64,000 nucleotides of DNA from Plantactinospora sp. BC1. GTDB taxonomy: Bacteria > Actinomycetota > Actinomycetes > Mycobacteriales > Micromonosporaceae. Shown here piece after piece: positions 53,155-62,542 of the stretch. A program made the translations under genes and the position numbers. How positions within the stretch are numbered: position 1 is the first letter of the stretch; each line of letters starts with the position of its first letter. The notes under the pieces are model-generated. The model saw only the letters and a program-made list of their open reading frames with translations. It ran no database searches and was not told the DNA's origin. The stretch lies in contig NZ_CP028158.1 of NCBI RefSeq assembly GCF_003030345.1, positions 6,758,001-6,822,000 of the forward strand, read 5' to 3'.

Positions 53155-54341
53155 TGTACGGTGCCAATACCTGTCGCACCCGCCGTGAGCTGGTGCTTCG
53201 TGAGCTTGGAGCACCTTCATGGCCATGGTGCTCCGATTGGTCTATCTGGTCGCGATCCGCATGTTCGACGCCCTGCTGCGCGCGGCCCGTAGCGACAACG
53301 TCGTGCTCGCGGACTGCTGGCCCTTCGCCATGAAGTCGCGGTGCTACGCCGTCAGGTCCACGGCCAACCACGCCTGTCCTGGCCAGACCGGGCGATCCTG
53401 TCCGCCCTGTCCCGCCGCTTGCCCCGCGCGCTCCGCATGCACCGGATCGTAACCCCGGCGACCCTGCTCGCCTGGCACCGCCGGCTGGTCCAACGCCACT
53501 GGACCTACCCCCAACGCGGCGGCCGACCACCCGTCAACGACTCGATCCGCGACCTCATCCACCGAATGGCCCGCGACAACCCCCGCTGGGGCCACAAGAG
53601 AATCCAAGGCGAACTGCTGGGACTGGGCCACCGCGTCGGCCTCGGCACCATCCGCCGAGTCCTGACCCGTGGTCGCCTCGGCCCCGCACCCCGCGGCAAC
53701 CGACACCTCTTGGCGGAGGTTCCTGCGTACCCAGGCCACCGGACTGCTGGCCGCCGACTTCTTCCACGTCGATACCGTGTGGCTGCGCCGGCTGTACGTG
53801 CTGGTCGTCATGGAGATCGCGACCCGCCGGGGTGCACCTGCTCGGCGTGACCGAGCACCCGACCCAGGCGTGGGTGACGCAGCAGGCCCGCAACCTCCTC
53901 ATGAACCTCGGCGAACGCACCAGCGACTTCCGGTTCATCATCCGCGACCGCGGCACCAAGTACGCCGCATCGTTCGACGCCGTCCGCGCCGACGAGGGCG
54001 TACAGGTGGTGGAGACACCACCGCGTACACCGACGGCGAACTGTTTCGTCGAGCGCTGGGGTCGCAGCATGCGCGAGGAGTGCACCGACCACGTCCTGGT
54101 CTACGGCCAGCGGCATGCCAGGATAGTGCTGACCGAATACGTCCGACACTTCAATGACCATCGGCCGCACCAGGGGCGCGGGCAGGTACCGCCAAACCGT
54201 GAGCCGGGCATCGTGATGCCGGTCGACGGCGTTGTCCGACGCCGACGACTCGGCGGGGTCATCAACGAATACTACCGGGCCGCTTAAACGGATCTACGAA
54301 TCCGCAGGTCAGCGACCGGAACCTCGTTTTGGCACCCTACA
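53155..54341 (+). mobile_element. Integrase-type IS, copy B (inactive)
   Basis: 1187 bp with termini TGTACGGTGCCAATAC (left) and, on the minus strand, TGTAGGGTGCCAAAAC (right). It is inserted in a methyltransferase gene. Its 38-base right end also occurs alone at 16264-16301. The transposase has three frameshifts. No obvious target duplication flanks it. Confidence 0.8.
53219..54287 (+). pseudogene. Transposase of IS copy B, three frameshifts
   Basis: Segments in order: MVLRLVYLVAIRMFDALLRA (frame a), [20 protein letters not shown] to [14 protein letters not shown] (frame b), [20 protein letters not shown] with [19 protein letters not shown] (frame c), and [20 protein letters not shown] to [11 protein letters not shown] (frame d). 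All catalytic regions are recognisable; the breaks lie near 53310, 53690 and 53830. Within this window it is the least rearranged template of the family. Confidence 0.8.
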
Positions 54342-54348
54342 CGCACTC

Positions 54349-54666
54349 TCACCTCGGTTCAGCTCGCCGCTTCCGATCGCGGCTCCTCGCCACGACCAGC
54401 GGGAGATACCGGAAGCCGAGCCATGTGCCCCAGCCGAAGGACGCGAACGCCGCAAGCCCACAGATCAGCGCCGGCACACCACTCCCGTGTCCCATGCCCT
54501 GAATCAGCAGGAGTCCCAGACCAGGAAGCGCGAACATCGCGCCGGCATCGCGGATCGGGCCCGGAAAATCCGGCATATGACCGGTCAACACGATCAAGAG
54601 GCCCGCGCCGACGAGGCCGCCTCCCATGACAAGCCCGGTAACTGTTGCCAGCGTCGACATCTTCAC
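54349..54666 (-). CDS. Small membrane protein
   Basis: 105 residues (GTG 54666 or ATG 54660). Three hydrophobic helices: VTGLVMGGGLVGAGLLIVLT, MFALPGLGLLLIQGMGHG and GLAAFASFGWGTWLGFRYL, with a basic tail SRDRKRRAEPR that should be cytoplasmic. No recognised family. Its stop lies 8 bases from the IS copy B terminus, which may have removed its original 3' flank. It lies downstream of the RHS toxin locus on the same strand, so an immunity-related role cannot be excluded. Confidence 0.6.
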   Translation of the reverse strand: MKMSTLATVTGLVMGGGLVGAGLLIVLTGHMPDFPGPIRDAGAMFALPGLGLLLIQGMGHGSGVPALICGLAAFASFGWGTWLGFRYLPLVVARSRDRKRRAEPR

Positions 54667-54834
54667 ATCCTCACGTTTGCTTGAAGGCTACACATCCCAC
54701 CGGCCCGGCGCTGCTCTAAACAGGACCGTTCCACCGGCGACGGACATCCACGATGGAACGGTCCGGGCAGGAATGCGTCCTGTCGGGTCAGAACCTGTGG
54801 TCGACGGACGGGGCCGGCAACCTGACAACAGATC

Positions 54835-55303
54835 CTATATTCGTCCGATCTCCTGCTTCTCGCTGACCATCCAAATCACTCCGGGGCGGTAGTCATCGCG
54901 CTTGCCCCACGCTTCGAAGAGTTCAGACCAGGCAGTGTAGGTCAAGCCGGCGTAGGCTCCAACTCCCGTTCCAATCCCGCCGCCGCTCGCGGCCCCTACA
55001 GGACCACCAAAGGCACCAATTCCTACACCGACAGCTGCACCCACTCCCCGCCAATCCCAGCATTGGTTGCCATTCACTCCTAATGTGTCCCCAGTCGACG
55101 GGTTCTCCACTCGACGTCTTCTCGGGATATTTTTCCTTCCATACGTACTTGAAGAAGACGCAGGCGCCGCTTGTCCGGCACTTCAGGCTTCCGCCGTTCA
55201 CCGCCGCGTCACCCAAGAGGTATGTGCAACCTTCCTCTGCCTTGCACTCGTTGACGTCCACTTCGCACGCTCCGACTACATTGCAGTTATAGGTCGTCCC
55301 CAT
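54835..55303 (-). pseudogene. Broken Cys-rich/glycine-zipper gene downstream of RHS
   Basis: From ATG 55303 a Cys-rich part reads YNCNVVGACEVDVNECKAEE, GCTYLLGDAAVNG and LKCRTSGACVFFKYVW (six Cys in about 50 residues). After KEKYPEK an indel near 55110 moves the sense frame to NPSTGDTLGVNGNQCWDWRG, a glycine-zipper membrane segment VGVGIGAFGGPVGAASGGGI, then YTAWSELFEAWGKRDDYRPG and the stop at 54835. The composition resembles toxin tips or small secreted effectors. The family is unrecognised. Confidence 0.5.
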
Positions 55304-55321
55304 CCCACGCGGCTTGACCTC

Positions 55322-55420
55322 TTTGCGAACGGCCTCGGCGAGGGTATACCACAGGTGCCAGCGGTCCGCGACTTGCAACGCCTCCTGGACGGCCCTGTCA
55401 GCTGCGCCCGCCAGGACCCT
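55322..55420 (-). mobile_element. ISL3-family transposase remnant
   Basis: A short frame reads VQEALQVADRWHLWYTLAEAV, matching the conserved QVADRWHL(W/L)NLAEAVE block of ISL3-family transposases. Only about 30 codons remain. It overlaps the 3' end of the small membrane gene at 55398 and may have altered its C-terminus. Confidence 0.5.
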
Positions 55421-55772
55421 GGTGCCCGCGATCGGTACGGCGTCGATCGCGCCGGATGAGCAGAACGAACACCGTAGCACTTGCGATCGATATCGCCGCC
55501 AGGACAAGTCCGCCCGATCGCTTGCCCGCGGACCCTAGGAGTAGGACGATCGCGAATACGCCAGTGATGACCGAAAATCCTATCGAAATTATGCGATTCA
55601 CCAGATAATGATGTCGACGGTCGATCTCAGCTTCCGTCGCGCGCTGAGGTTCACTCCGATCGGATCCCGATATGAAGCGCGATGGGTAACCCATCAAGAA
55701 CAGAACTCCGAGCCCTGCGACTATGACGAAAATTAGCAGCGCCCACTCCAGCACCGAACTGGTTTCCTTCAT
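55398..55772 (-). CDS. Small two-helix membrane protein, candidate RHS immunity protein
   Basis: 124 residues from ATG 55772, overlapping the RHS stop by one base (TGATG), which implies translational coupling. Helix 1 is VLEWALLIFVIVAGLGVLFLMG. A charged loop (SDRSEPQRATEAEIDRRHHY) follows, then two adjoining hydrophobic stretches (IISIGFSVITGVFAIVLLLG and GGLVLAAISIASATVFVLLI) and a basic tail. Immunity genes sit directly after polymorphic toxin genes, so this is the prime immunity candidate; a membrane immunity protein suggests a toxin acting at or crossing the membrane. The last residues overlap an ISL3 remnant. Confidence 0.65.
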   Translation of the reverse strand: MKETSSVLEWALLIFVIVAGLGVLFLMGYPSRFISGSDRSEPQRATEAEIDRRHHYLVNRIISIGFSVITGVFAIVLLLGSAGKRSGGLVLAAISIASATVFVLLIRRDRRRTDRGHQGPGGRS

Positions 55773-58700
55773 CAGTCAACAATCTGACTGTACGCGTTCG
55801 TGAGCGGATCGTGGTTTGTGCCTATCGCCCAACCTGCCACCACGTTCGTCGCTCTCAGTGGATCGATGCGGTATGCCTGCTCGTATCGCCCGGCTCTCAG
55901 GTGAACCTTTGTTGCGCCCGTCAATTTAGCTCCCACTTCTCCGAGGGGAATGTCCAGGTGGCCACGGAAGGGCTTGTTCATTCCTCGTATCGGGACCTTC
56001 GCAGTCGGGATGCGCGTCAGGGCGACGTCTGTGGCTGTCCCGATGGCGAACTTTCCCCAATCAGCGGCACCCATGTCGGTTTGAGAGAGATCATACGCCC
56101 GGTATCCGATACTAACAAGCGCGGCGCCGCCCGCAACAGCCCCACAGACGCCTGCGGTGGCGACGACGCATGCGCCCATAGCGACGATCCCGGCCCCGGC
56201 GACGATCGCATTGCGGTTATCTTTGAGCCATTTCCCAGTACTGCACACCCAAGCCCACGCCTTGCACTCTTTCTTTGGCTTGGGTGGCGTGGGCCGCACG
56301 TACGTTTGCGGGGTAGGAGACGGCCGGGACGGGCAGGCTACCCCAGTGCCGGCAGCGTCTACGCATGCGCCTAGTCGATTCTGATACAGCGGCGAACCCG
56401 GCCTAGAGACACAGCCACCTGGGCGTTCGGCGCACCTATAGGTCCTCTTCGGCTTTCCGCCGGAGCCCTTTTTCCAATCGTCCTTCTTGGGCCCCCAGAT
56501 CTTCTCCTGGTGATCCTTCGCTTCACGCTGCGTCATCCGGCCGGCCGCGACCTCGTCTGAGATCAGACCGGTGGGATCGGAGCGGGTAATTGGGGAGTTG
56601 TTTGAGTAGCTGTACCCATTCCACTGCTGCGCGTCGAACAGGTCCTGGATTGGATCAACCGAAATGAACCTTCCGATGGTGGGATCGTACGCGCGGGCGC
56701 CGATGGTGGTGAGTCCGGTCGGGCTCATCGGTTTGTTGAGGAATCCGCGGTTGTCAGGGTAGGTGCCGACAATGCCGCGAGGCGCGCCGTAGGGTGTGTA
56801 CTGGCGCCATGTTGGTACTTGTGCAGTGCTGTCGAGGTAGAGGGTCGGAGTGCCTTGGTGGTCAGCGAGGGCGAAGGTGTAGCCGGCGCTGGCGCCGGAG
56901 CGGATGCAGGTGCCGCCGCCGGGCAGGGCGTGGTAGCGGTTGCCGTCGATGGCACCGGTGGTGGTGTTGAGGGTGAGTTGTTGGCCGGGGAGGTAGAGGG
57001 TGGTCTTGGTGGGTTCCTTCTGGAGCAGGAGGTTTCCGTCAGCGTCGTGAAGGAAGGTGTTCGTGCCGGTGGTGCCGCCGGTGACAGAGACGAGTTTCCC
57101 CGCATCGTCCCAGTCGAGCGTTTGGTTGCCTTCGGCAGCGTTACGTCCGGTCATATTGCCGGCGGCGTCGTAAGTGTAGGCGGCAGCGCCGGTGACAGCG
57201 CTGGTGGCGGTGAGCGTGTGTGGTTTGTTCTGGCCGTTGCCGTTGTAGGTGTAGGTCGTGGTCGTGTCGTTGCCTCCAGTGAGGTTGCGTTGGATCTGCT
57301 TGGTGCGGTTACCGATCGCGTCAATCTCCCAGCTGGTCCAGTAGGCGCTGCCTGAGCCGATGGTGTTACCGATCATGGTGCGGTTGCCGGCTGTGGGTGC
57401 GGTCGTGCAGTTGTCGGTGGCGGTCCAGGCTTCGGTGAGCCGGTTGAGTCCGTCGTAGCCGTAGCACTGTGTTTCGGCGGGGGTGGAGGCGCCGTTGCGT
57501 TTACTGATCTTGCGGTTGATTTTGCCGTACAGGTCGTAGCGGTATTCCTGCTCGTCGAGGGGTGTGGCGATGGTGCCGCTGGTGGCCTTGCTGACGACTT
57601 GGTTGGTCAGGCGGCCGGTGTGTGTGTCGTAGGTGTTGGTGACCAGGGCGAAGTTGGTCGCGGAGCCGATCTTCTGCTGGTTGACCCGCCCCCACGCGTC
57701 ATAGGTGACGTACTGCGTGTAGGCGGCGAGTCCGACGAGGCTGTCAGGTAGGTCGAGGTCGCCGTAGCCGTGCAGGACGGTTTCCGCTGGCAGGCTGCCC
57801 TTGGCTGGGTAGGTGTCGGTGAAGGGCAGCCCGAGGACGCTGTTGTAGGTGTGTCCGAAGACGTAGGAGCCGCTGAGAGCGCCCTCGACGTCGGGGATTG
57901 TGATAGTGACTCCGAGGCTCTTACCGAAGACGTTGAAGCCCTTCTGCTGGGTGGTATAGGCGTGCCCGTCCCGATAGGCGATGGTGGTGGTGGGCTGGCC
58001 GACCGGGTTGGTGACTCCGGGGACGTTGTTGCTATTGTCGTAGATCCACTTGGCCCGCTGGTTCGCCGGGGCCTGATTGGTCACGGTCGCGGCGTACTCA
58101 CCGGTCTCGCGGTCGAGCGCGTCGTGGGTGAATGACAGCGTCTTGCCGCGTCCATCAGTCGTCTGCTGCAGGTTGCCGTTGGCGTCGTAGCTCATCGTGG
58201 TGGTGCCGGCGTCGGGGTCAGTCCGGCTGACCAGCTGGCCGAGAAGGTTGTACGTCGACGCCCAGACGTTGTCCGCTGCGTCGGTCAGGGTGGCCTGGTT
58301 GCCGCGTACGTCGTAGCCGTAGCTGCTGGTGGTTGTGGTACCGCCGGTGACCGTGTACGTGCCGGTGAACGTGTCCTGCGGTGCGGTCACCGTCGGCCGG
58401 GACGTGTACTCGACCAACTGCGTCTTGCGGTCCAAGGGGTCGGTGACGGTGGTGGCCACCGTTCCTCCGTCCGGCGGGACGACGGTGATGCGGTCACCGT
58501 GATAGACGGTCGTGGTCGACGAGATGGTCAAGCCATTCTTTGCTGCCTCAACGACGACCGCTCGGCCCAGGCCGTCGTAGGTGGTGAAGGTCTGGTTCGG
58601 CACCTGCTTGCCGAGGTCCGCCGCCGATACTGGGCTGCTCACGGCGGGCAGGCTGGTAGTGTCCCACCAGCCGTTGTAGGAGGCCCGGGCCCAGCCTCGG

Positions 58701-61700
58701 GAGTCGTAGAACGTGTCGGTGATCATCCGGCCGCCGGCTGGCGTCATCGCCTGCGTCTGCCGCTCCCGCAGCATGGCGTCGTACAAGGTCACCGAGGTCC
58801 GATAGCCGTTCGCGAGGTTCAAGCTTCGGTTCGTCACCGCCGTGACGCCGGTCTTCGAGACCGTGTAGGTAAAGGTGTGGTTCGCCGGGCTGCTCGTCGT
58901 CCGTGAGTGCAGCCAGACCGATGTGGTCCGGCCTACCGCATCATACTGCTGGCGGGTAATCGTGCTGTTGGCGTCGGTGCTGGTCAGCGTGCTGCCACGG
59001 CGTGGGTTCACTGTGGCGGATGAGGTCTGTTGGAGGGCGTTGGTGCTCGATGTGCCGGTCGTTAGGCCTACCGTGTTCATCGTGTAGCCGAGGGTGGACT
59101 TGTTGCCCTTGGCGTCGAAGCTGTCCTCTGGCCGGCCGTAGGTGTCGTAGGTGCCGCGTTCGGTGGTCTGCCACACGTAGCCGTTGGCGGTGTAGTCCGT
59201 CGCCGTGCGGGTCATCGTCACGTTCCCCTTCGTGGGCGCGGACGCCTGGGGGAACGTGAGAGCGAACTCCGTATCGTCGTAGAAGGTCCGTTCGGCCTTC
59301 ACCACCTGATCCGGCCGGCTTAGCGACGTCGGTGCGGTCAAGGTATTCACGCTGCCCGGCTCCGATGCTGGGCTGCCGGTGGTGAACCCGCCGCACGCCA
59401 CGGCGGCGGTCTCCACTTGGGCGGGAAGACCGACCAGGTTCTTTCCAGTATTCGGCGGGGCGTAGGTGTAGGTGGTGCACTGGTCGAAGGCGGGGTTGGT
59501 CGGCACGGTGTAGGTGTAGGTGTGCTTGAGCGAGCCGAGAGTCGCGCTGGCGGTATTCGCGTCGTAGCTGTGCTCCATCGCCGTGTACCGCCAAGTCGGC
59601 GTTGCGCCGCTGGTGACCGCTTTTCGGGTGTAAGTCTTGACCGGCTGCACCCACTGTGCCGTCAGCGCGGGTAGTCCGGTGCGGCTGCGGGTGGCGGTGG
59701 CGCCGGACGCCCAGTACGAGTTGATCGTCGACGAGTCGATCCGCCCGTTCTCGCCCAGGTACTCGGTGGTCTCCAGCACCCGGCCGGCGAACTCGTCGAC
59801 GTCCTCGTGCACTCCACCGGCCGAGTCGGTGAGGTTCACGGCCGTTGTCGAGTTGTTCTTTGACATGCCCCGGTAGTAGGTGGTCTGTGACATGGTGCGG
59901 CGGTCGTTGACGCCGTCCCCGGTGAACGTCTGGACCTTGGCGTAGCCGCGGAACTGGCCGTAGGTGCGGTATTTGGCTTTGACGACCTCGTTTTCGTCGT
60001 ACCGCCACGCCGCGCCGTCGAGGTACTTGTAGCTGATAGTGAGGGCCGGGGCGCCGCCGGTCGGGTCGGTGGAGGTCACCCGGGTCACCGCGTACTTGTT
60101 GAACCAGTCTCGGTGCGGGTTCACATATCCGTCCGGTGTCCAGTAGACGGGGTAGCACGACTTCGTGTTGGATGCTGGTGACTGGGTGACGGGGGCGGTG
60201 CACGGCACCGGCAGTTCGTAGCTCGGGGCGATTACCGATCCGGTTTCGGTGGTGATCGCCGAGATCCGCTGCCGGTAGTACGACGGCAACCCGCCCGCGA
60301 TGTCGACCCGGTTGGGCAGTTTGATTCCGCTGAAGCTCACCGACGGCATTGTGATCGCCGCCGTCCCGCCCGCGCTCAGATCGTGCCCGGTGCGGGTGAT
60401 CGACGACAGCCACAATGTGGGGGATGTGCCGTCGCCCGTCGCCGGCATGGTATGGGTCAACGCGTACGAGTCGACTTTTTCGTGCTTGCTGGTGCCGGTG
60501 TTCCACTGCTGGGTCTCGACTGACGTCAGCCGTACCGTGGAGAAGAACGACGGGCTCCAGTCGTCGCAGTCCGTCCCTGAGGCGCAGATGAGGTCGAACG
60601 GGACGTCGGGCCAGTTCGCCTTGTTCGCCGAGTTCAACGGTTGACACGTCCCGGACAGGCACCGCTCTCCGGTGTGGAACAGCACCCGGTTCGGCACCGT
60701 CCCGTACGCGCCGCCGTCGCGGAATCCGTAGTCGATCCGGGTCAGCCACGAGTCGCGGATGTAGGACACGTCGGTTGCGCCCTTGTTCCGGCCGTAGAAG
60801 TTCGTGTCCTGCCCGTAGTAGTACGCCATCGCGTTCCCGTGGACGTCGACCACGTGGTCGAGGCTCCACCGGTACGCCATTGTGCACACCGATGATGAGA
60901 AGCCTGCCGAGTTGTAGCAGGGATCTCCCGAATGCGGAGAGTACACGGGCGTGTGGTCCACGGATTTCGTTTCCGGCTTTCCGGAGGTCCAGCCGGGTAG
61001 GCGGTTGCGGCCGAACTCGTAGACAGTTCCGTCGCGCAGCGTCACCCGCCAATAGTCGGTATTGTAAGTACCGGAACCGTTGTTCGAATTCGTAACCCGA
61101 GTGATGACCTCGCCGTCGTCCAGTTCCGGCTTCCAAATCTCCTTATCGGCGTCCCACACCAGCGACGTCGACGACCCGTTCAGCGACATCGTCAGCACCG
61201 GGCCGTCCCAGCACCGGTCGTACGTCTTCACTGGCGACGCCTTGCCTCCGGGCTCGTCCTGGCACGACGCGAACGTCTGCTCGATGAAGGACCGGCCCGT
61301 CGACCAGCCATCGCCGGCCCACGACGCCTGCGCGTTGGTCGATGCCGTCTGGCCGTCCACGCTCGCCGAGTCGTACGACAGTGCCAGCGTCGGTGCGAGG
61401 TCCGACGCCGCCGGCGGCACGTCCATTGGGTACGAGTAGGTGAACGAGCCCGTGCTCCCACCGCCGGTCCAGGACCCCGACGGCTTCAGGTCCGTGGCCG
61501 CGTACGTGCCGCCGGCGCCGCCCTCGTCGCCCGGGTCGGCGACCGCAGCCAACACGACTGTGGCGTCATCGGCGGACCGGTTCTGCGGACCGCCCGCCGG
61601 CAGTGATATCTCCGCCGACACCGACTGCGCCGACACATCGTTCGATGACACCAGTGGCGAGCCCATACGACACGAGGTCACGCGCGGCGTCGTCAACGCA

Positions 61701-62269
61701 CACGCCGGAAGTCGTACCAGACGCAGCCGCGAGCCGAAGTTCCCGCCGAACGTCTCCGCGAACCCGGCGTAGTCCACTCCGACTCGCACTACGCCGGACC
61801 CCTGCGCTGTTTCTGGTCGTAGCGACAGCAGCACCCCGTCGACACCGGCGGCCTTGGCGGCGGCGCGGTCGGCCACGCGCACCTCGACCTGGCCGGGCCC
61901 CTCGTACGAGCCATTACGCGGCACCGGCTGCGCCCACACGGGAGTATCGGCGGCCCGCACCTTCACCGGCGTGGCCGCCCGGCCAACCACGTCGGCGAGG
62001 TCCAGCTGGGACGTCGCCGCCTTTGGCCACGCCGTTCGGGTGGGCCGGTAGGAGTCCTTCGCCGCGTTCGGCGGAGTCACGAACTTCGTCGGCAACGGCT
62101 TGACGCCCTTCACCGACGGACCCGGTGACGGAGTAGGCGCCGTCTGCTCCGGCGGCTTGGCCTGTGCCGGTGTCGCGGTCAGCATTCCCGCTAGCAGCGC
62201 ACCGGCGGCAACAAAGGCGATGGCGGTCCGTCCGCATGCGGACAGGCGTGACCGGCCGAACCTGCTCAT
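55772..62269 (-). CDS. Secreted RHS/YD-repeat polymorphic toxin with an unrecognised tip
   Basis: 2165 residues. Signal peptide 1-37 (AIAFVAAGALLAGMLTATPAQA). Residues 270-330 hold a TcdB/SpvB-type start (FTYSYPMDVPPAASDLAPTL, ALSYDSASVDG). From about 1050 onward there are many YD repeats (for example YDANGNLQQTTDGRGKTLSF, YDAAGNMTG) building an RHS shell. The RHS core ends with GARAYDPTIGRFISVDPIQD and DPTGL at residue 1902. The last 263 residues (55775-56563) are the variable tip: a Cys-rich, Pro-rich linker, one membrane helix (AIVAGAGIVAMGACVVATAG) and a final about 95 residues (GHLDIPLGEVGAKLTGATKV, YEQAYRIDPLRATNVVAGWA) that I do not recognise. Confidence 0.9.
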   Translation of the reverse strand: MSRFGRSRLSACGRTAIAFVAAGALLAGMLTATPAQAKPPEQTAPTPSPGPSVKGVKPLPTKFVTPPNAAKDSYRPTRTAWPKAATSQLDLADVVGRAATPVKVRAADTPVWAQPVPRNGSYEGPGQVEVRVADRAAAKAAGVDGVLLSLRPETAQGSGVVRVGVDYAGFAETFGGNFGSRLRLVRLPACALTTPRVTSCRMGSPLVSSNDVSAQSVSAEISLPAGGPQNRSADDATVVLAAVADPGDEGGAGGTYAATDLKPSGSWTGGGSTGSFTYSYPMDVPPAASDLAPTLALSYDSASVDGQTASTNAQASWAGDGWSTGRSFIEQTFASCQDEPGGKASPVKTYDRCWDGPVLTMSLNGSSTSLVWDADKEIWKPELDDGEVITRVTNSNNGSGTYNTDYWRVTLRDGTVYEFGRNRLPGWTSGKPETKSVDHTPVYSPHSGDPCYNSAGFSSSVCTMAYRWSLDHVVDVHGNAMAYYYGQDTNFYGRNKGATDVSYIRDSWLTRIDYGFRDGGAYGTVPNRVLFHTGERCLSGTCQPLNSANKANWPDVPFDLICASGTDCDDWSPSFFSTVRLTSVETQQWNTGTSKHEKVDSYALTHTMPATGDGTSPTLWLSSITRTGHDLSAGGTAAITMPSVSFSGIKLPNRVDIAGGLPSYYRQRISAITTETGSVIAPSYELPVPCTAPVTQSPASNTKSCYPVYWTPDGYVNPHRDWFNKYAVTRVTSTDPTGGAPALTISYKYLDGAAWRYDENEVVKAKYRTYGQFRGYAKVQTFTGDGVNDRRTMSQTTYYRGMSKNNSTTAVNLTDSAGGVHEDVDEFAGRVLETTEYLGENGRIDSSTINSYWASGATATRSRTGLPALTAQWVQPVKTYTRKAVTSGATPTWRYTAMEHSYDANTASATLGSLKHTYTYTVPTNPAFDQCTTYTYAPPNTGKNLVGLPAQVETAAVACGGFTTGSPASEPGSVNTLTAPTSLSRPDQVVKAERTFYDDTEFALTFPQASAPTKGNVTMTRTATDYTANGYVWQTTERGTYDTYGRPEDSFDAKGNKSTLGYTMNTVGLTTGTSSTNALQQTSSATVNPRRGSTLTSTDANSTITRQQYDAVGRTTSVWLHSRTTSSPANHTFTYTVSKTGVTAVTNRSLNLANGYRTSVTLYDAMLRERQTQAMTPAGGRMITDTFYDSRGWARASYNGWWDTTSLPAVSSPVSAADLGKQVPNQTFTTYDGLGRAVVVEAAKNGLTISSTTTVYHGDRITVVPPDGGTVATTVTDPLDRKTQLVEYTSRPTVTAPQDTFTGTYTVTGGTTTTSSYGYDVRGNQATLTDAADNVWASTYNLLGQLVSRTDPDAGTTTMSYDANGNLQQTTDGRGKTLSFTHDALDRETGEYAATVTNQAPANQRAKWIYDNSNNVPGVTNPVGQPTTTIAYRDGHAYTTQQKGFNVFGKSLGVTITIPDVEGALSGSYVFGHTYNSVLGLPFTDTYPAKGSLPAETVLHGYGDLDLPDSLVGLAAYTQYVTYDAWGRVNQQKIGSATNFALVTNTYDTHTGRLTNQVVSKATSGTIATPLDEQEYRYDLYGKINRKISKRNGASTPAETQCYGYDGLNRLTEAWTATDNCTTAPTAGNRTMIGNTIGSGSAYWTSWEIDAIGNRTKQIQRNLTGGNDTTTTYTYNGNGQNKPHTLTATSAVTGAAAYTYDAAGNMTGRNAAEGNQTLDWDDAGKLVSVTGGTTGTNTFLHDADGNLLLQKEPTKTTLYLPGQQLTLNTTTGAIDGNRYHALPGGGTCIRSGASAGYTFALADHQGTPTLYLDSTAQVPTWRQYTPYGAPRGIVGTYPDNRGFLNKPMSPTGLTTIGARAYDPTIGRFISVDPIQDLFDAQQWNGYSYSNNSPITRSDPTGLISDEVAAGRMTQREAKDHQEKIWGPKKDDWKKGSGGKPKRTYRCAERPGGCVSRPGSPLYQNRLGACVDAAGTGVACPSRPSPTPQTYVRPTPPKPKKECKAWAWVCSTGKWLKDNRNAIVAGAGIVAMGACVVATAGVCGAVAGGAALVSIGYRAYDLSQTDMGAADWGKFAIGTATDVALTRIPTAKVPIRGMNKPFRGHLDIPLGEVGAKLTGATKVHLRAGRYEQAYRIDPLRATNVVAGWAIGTNHDPLTNAYSQIVD

Positions 62270-62542
62270 GCAACCTCACCTCAGCGAAGATCGACACAAG
62301 CCACCTCGAGTGTTCGGGCGGACACCCCCCGTGGCGCTGACAATCTCTCACGTCCCCGACCTCGCCCGGTAACGATGGGATAACGATGATCAAGGGCGTG
62401 GGCGGCAATTCAGTCGCAGAGCGCACGAACGGGACGACTCGTTGTGACGACAGGCGTTCCCCTCTCCCGGAGCGGCCTGCTTCACTGTGGCCGCCACCGG
62501 ACGCGGCACGCGCGGACCGGTGGCATCGCGTGGGGAGGTACC
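62270..62542. other. Divergent promoter region of two large secreted proteins
   Basis: A 273-base gap between the RHS gene (minus) and the next secreted protein (plus). It must carry both promoters. No clear palindrome or box pair stands out. Confidence 0.4.

Noticed and set aside
58941-61136. 731-codon open frame inside the RHS gene, same strand, other frame
   Set aside because: Arg/His-rich translation without any domain; a frame shadow of RHS coding sequence.
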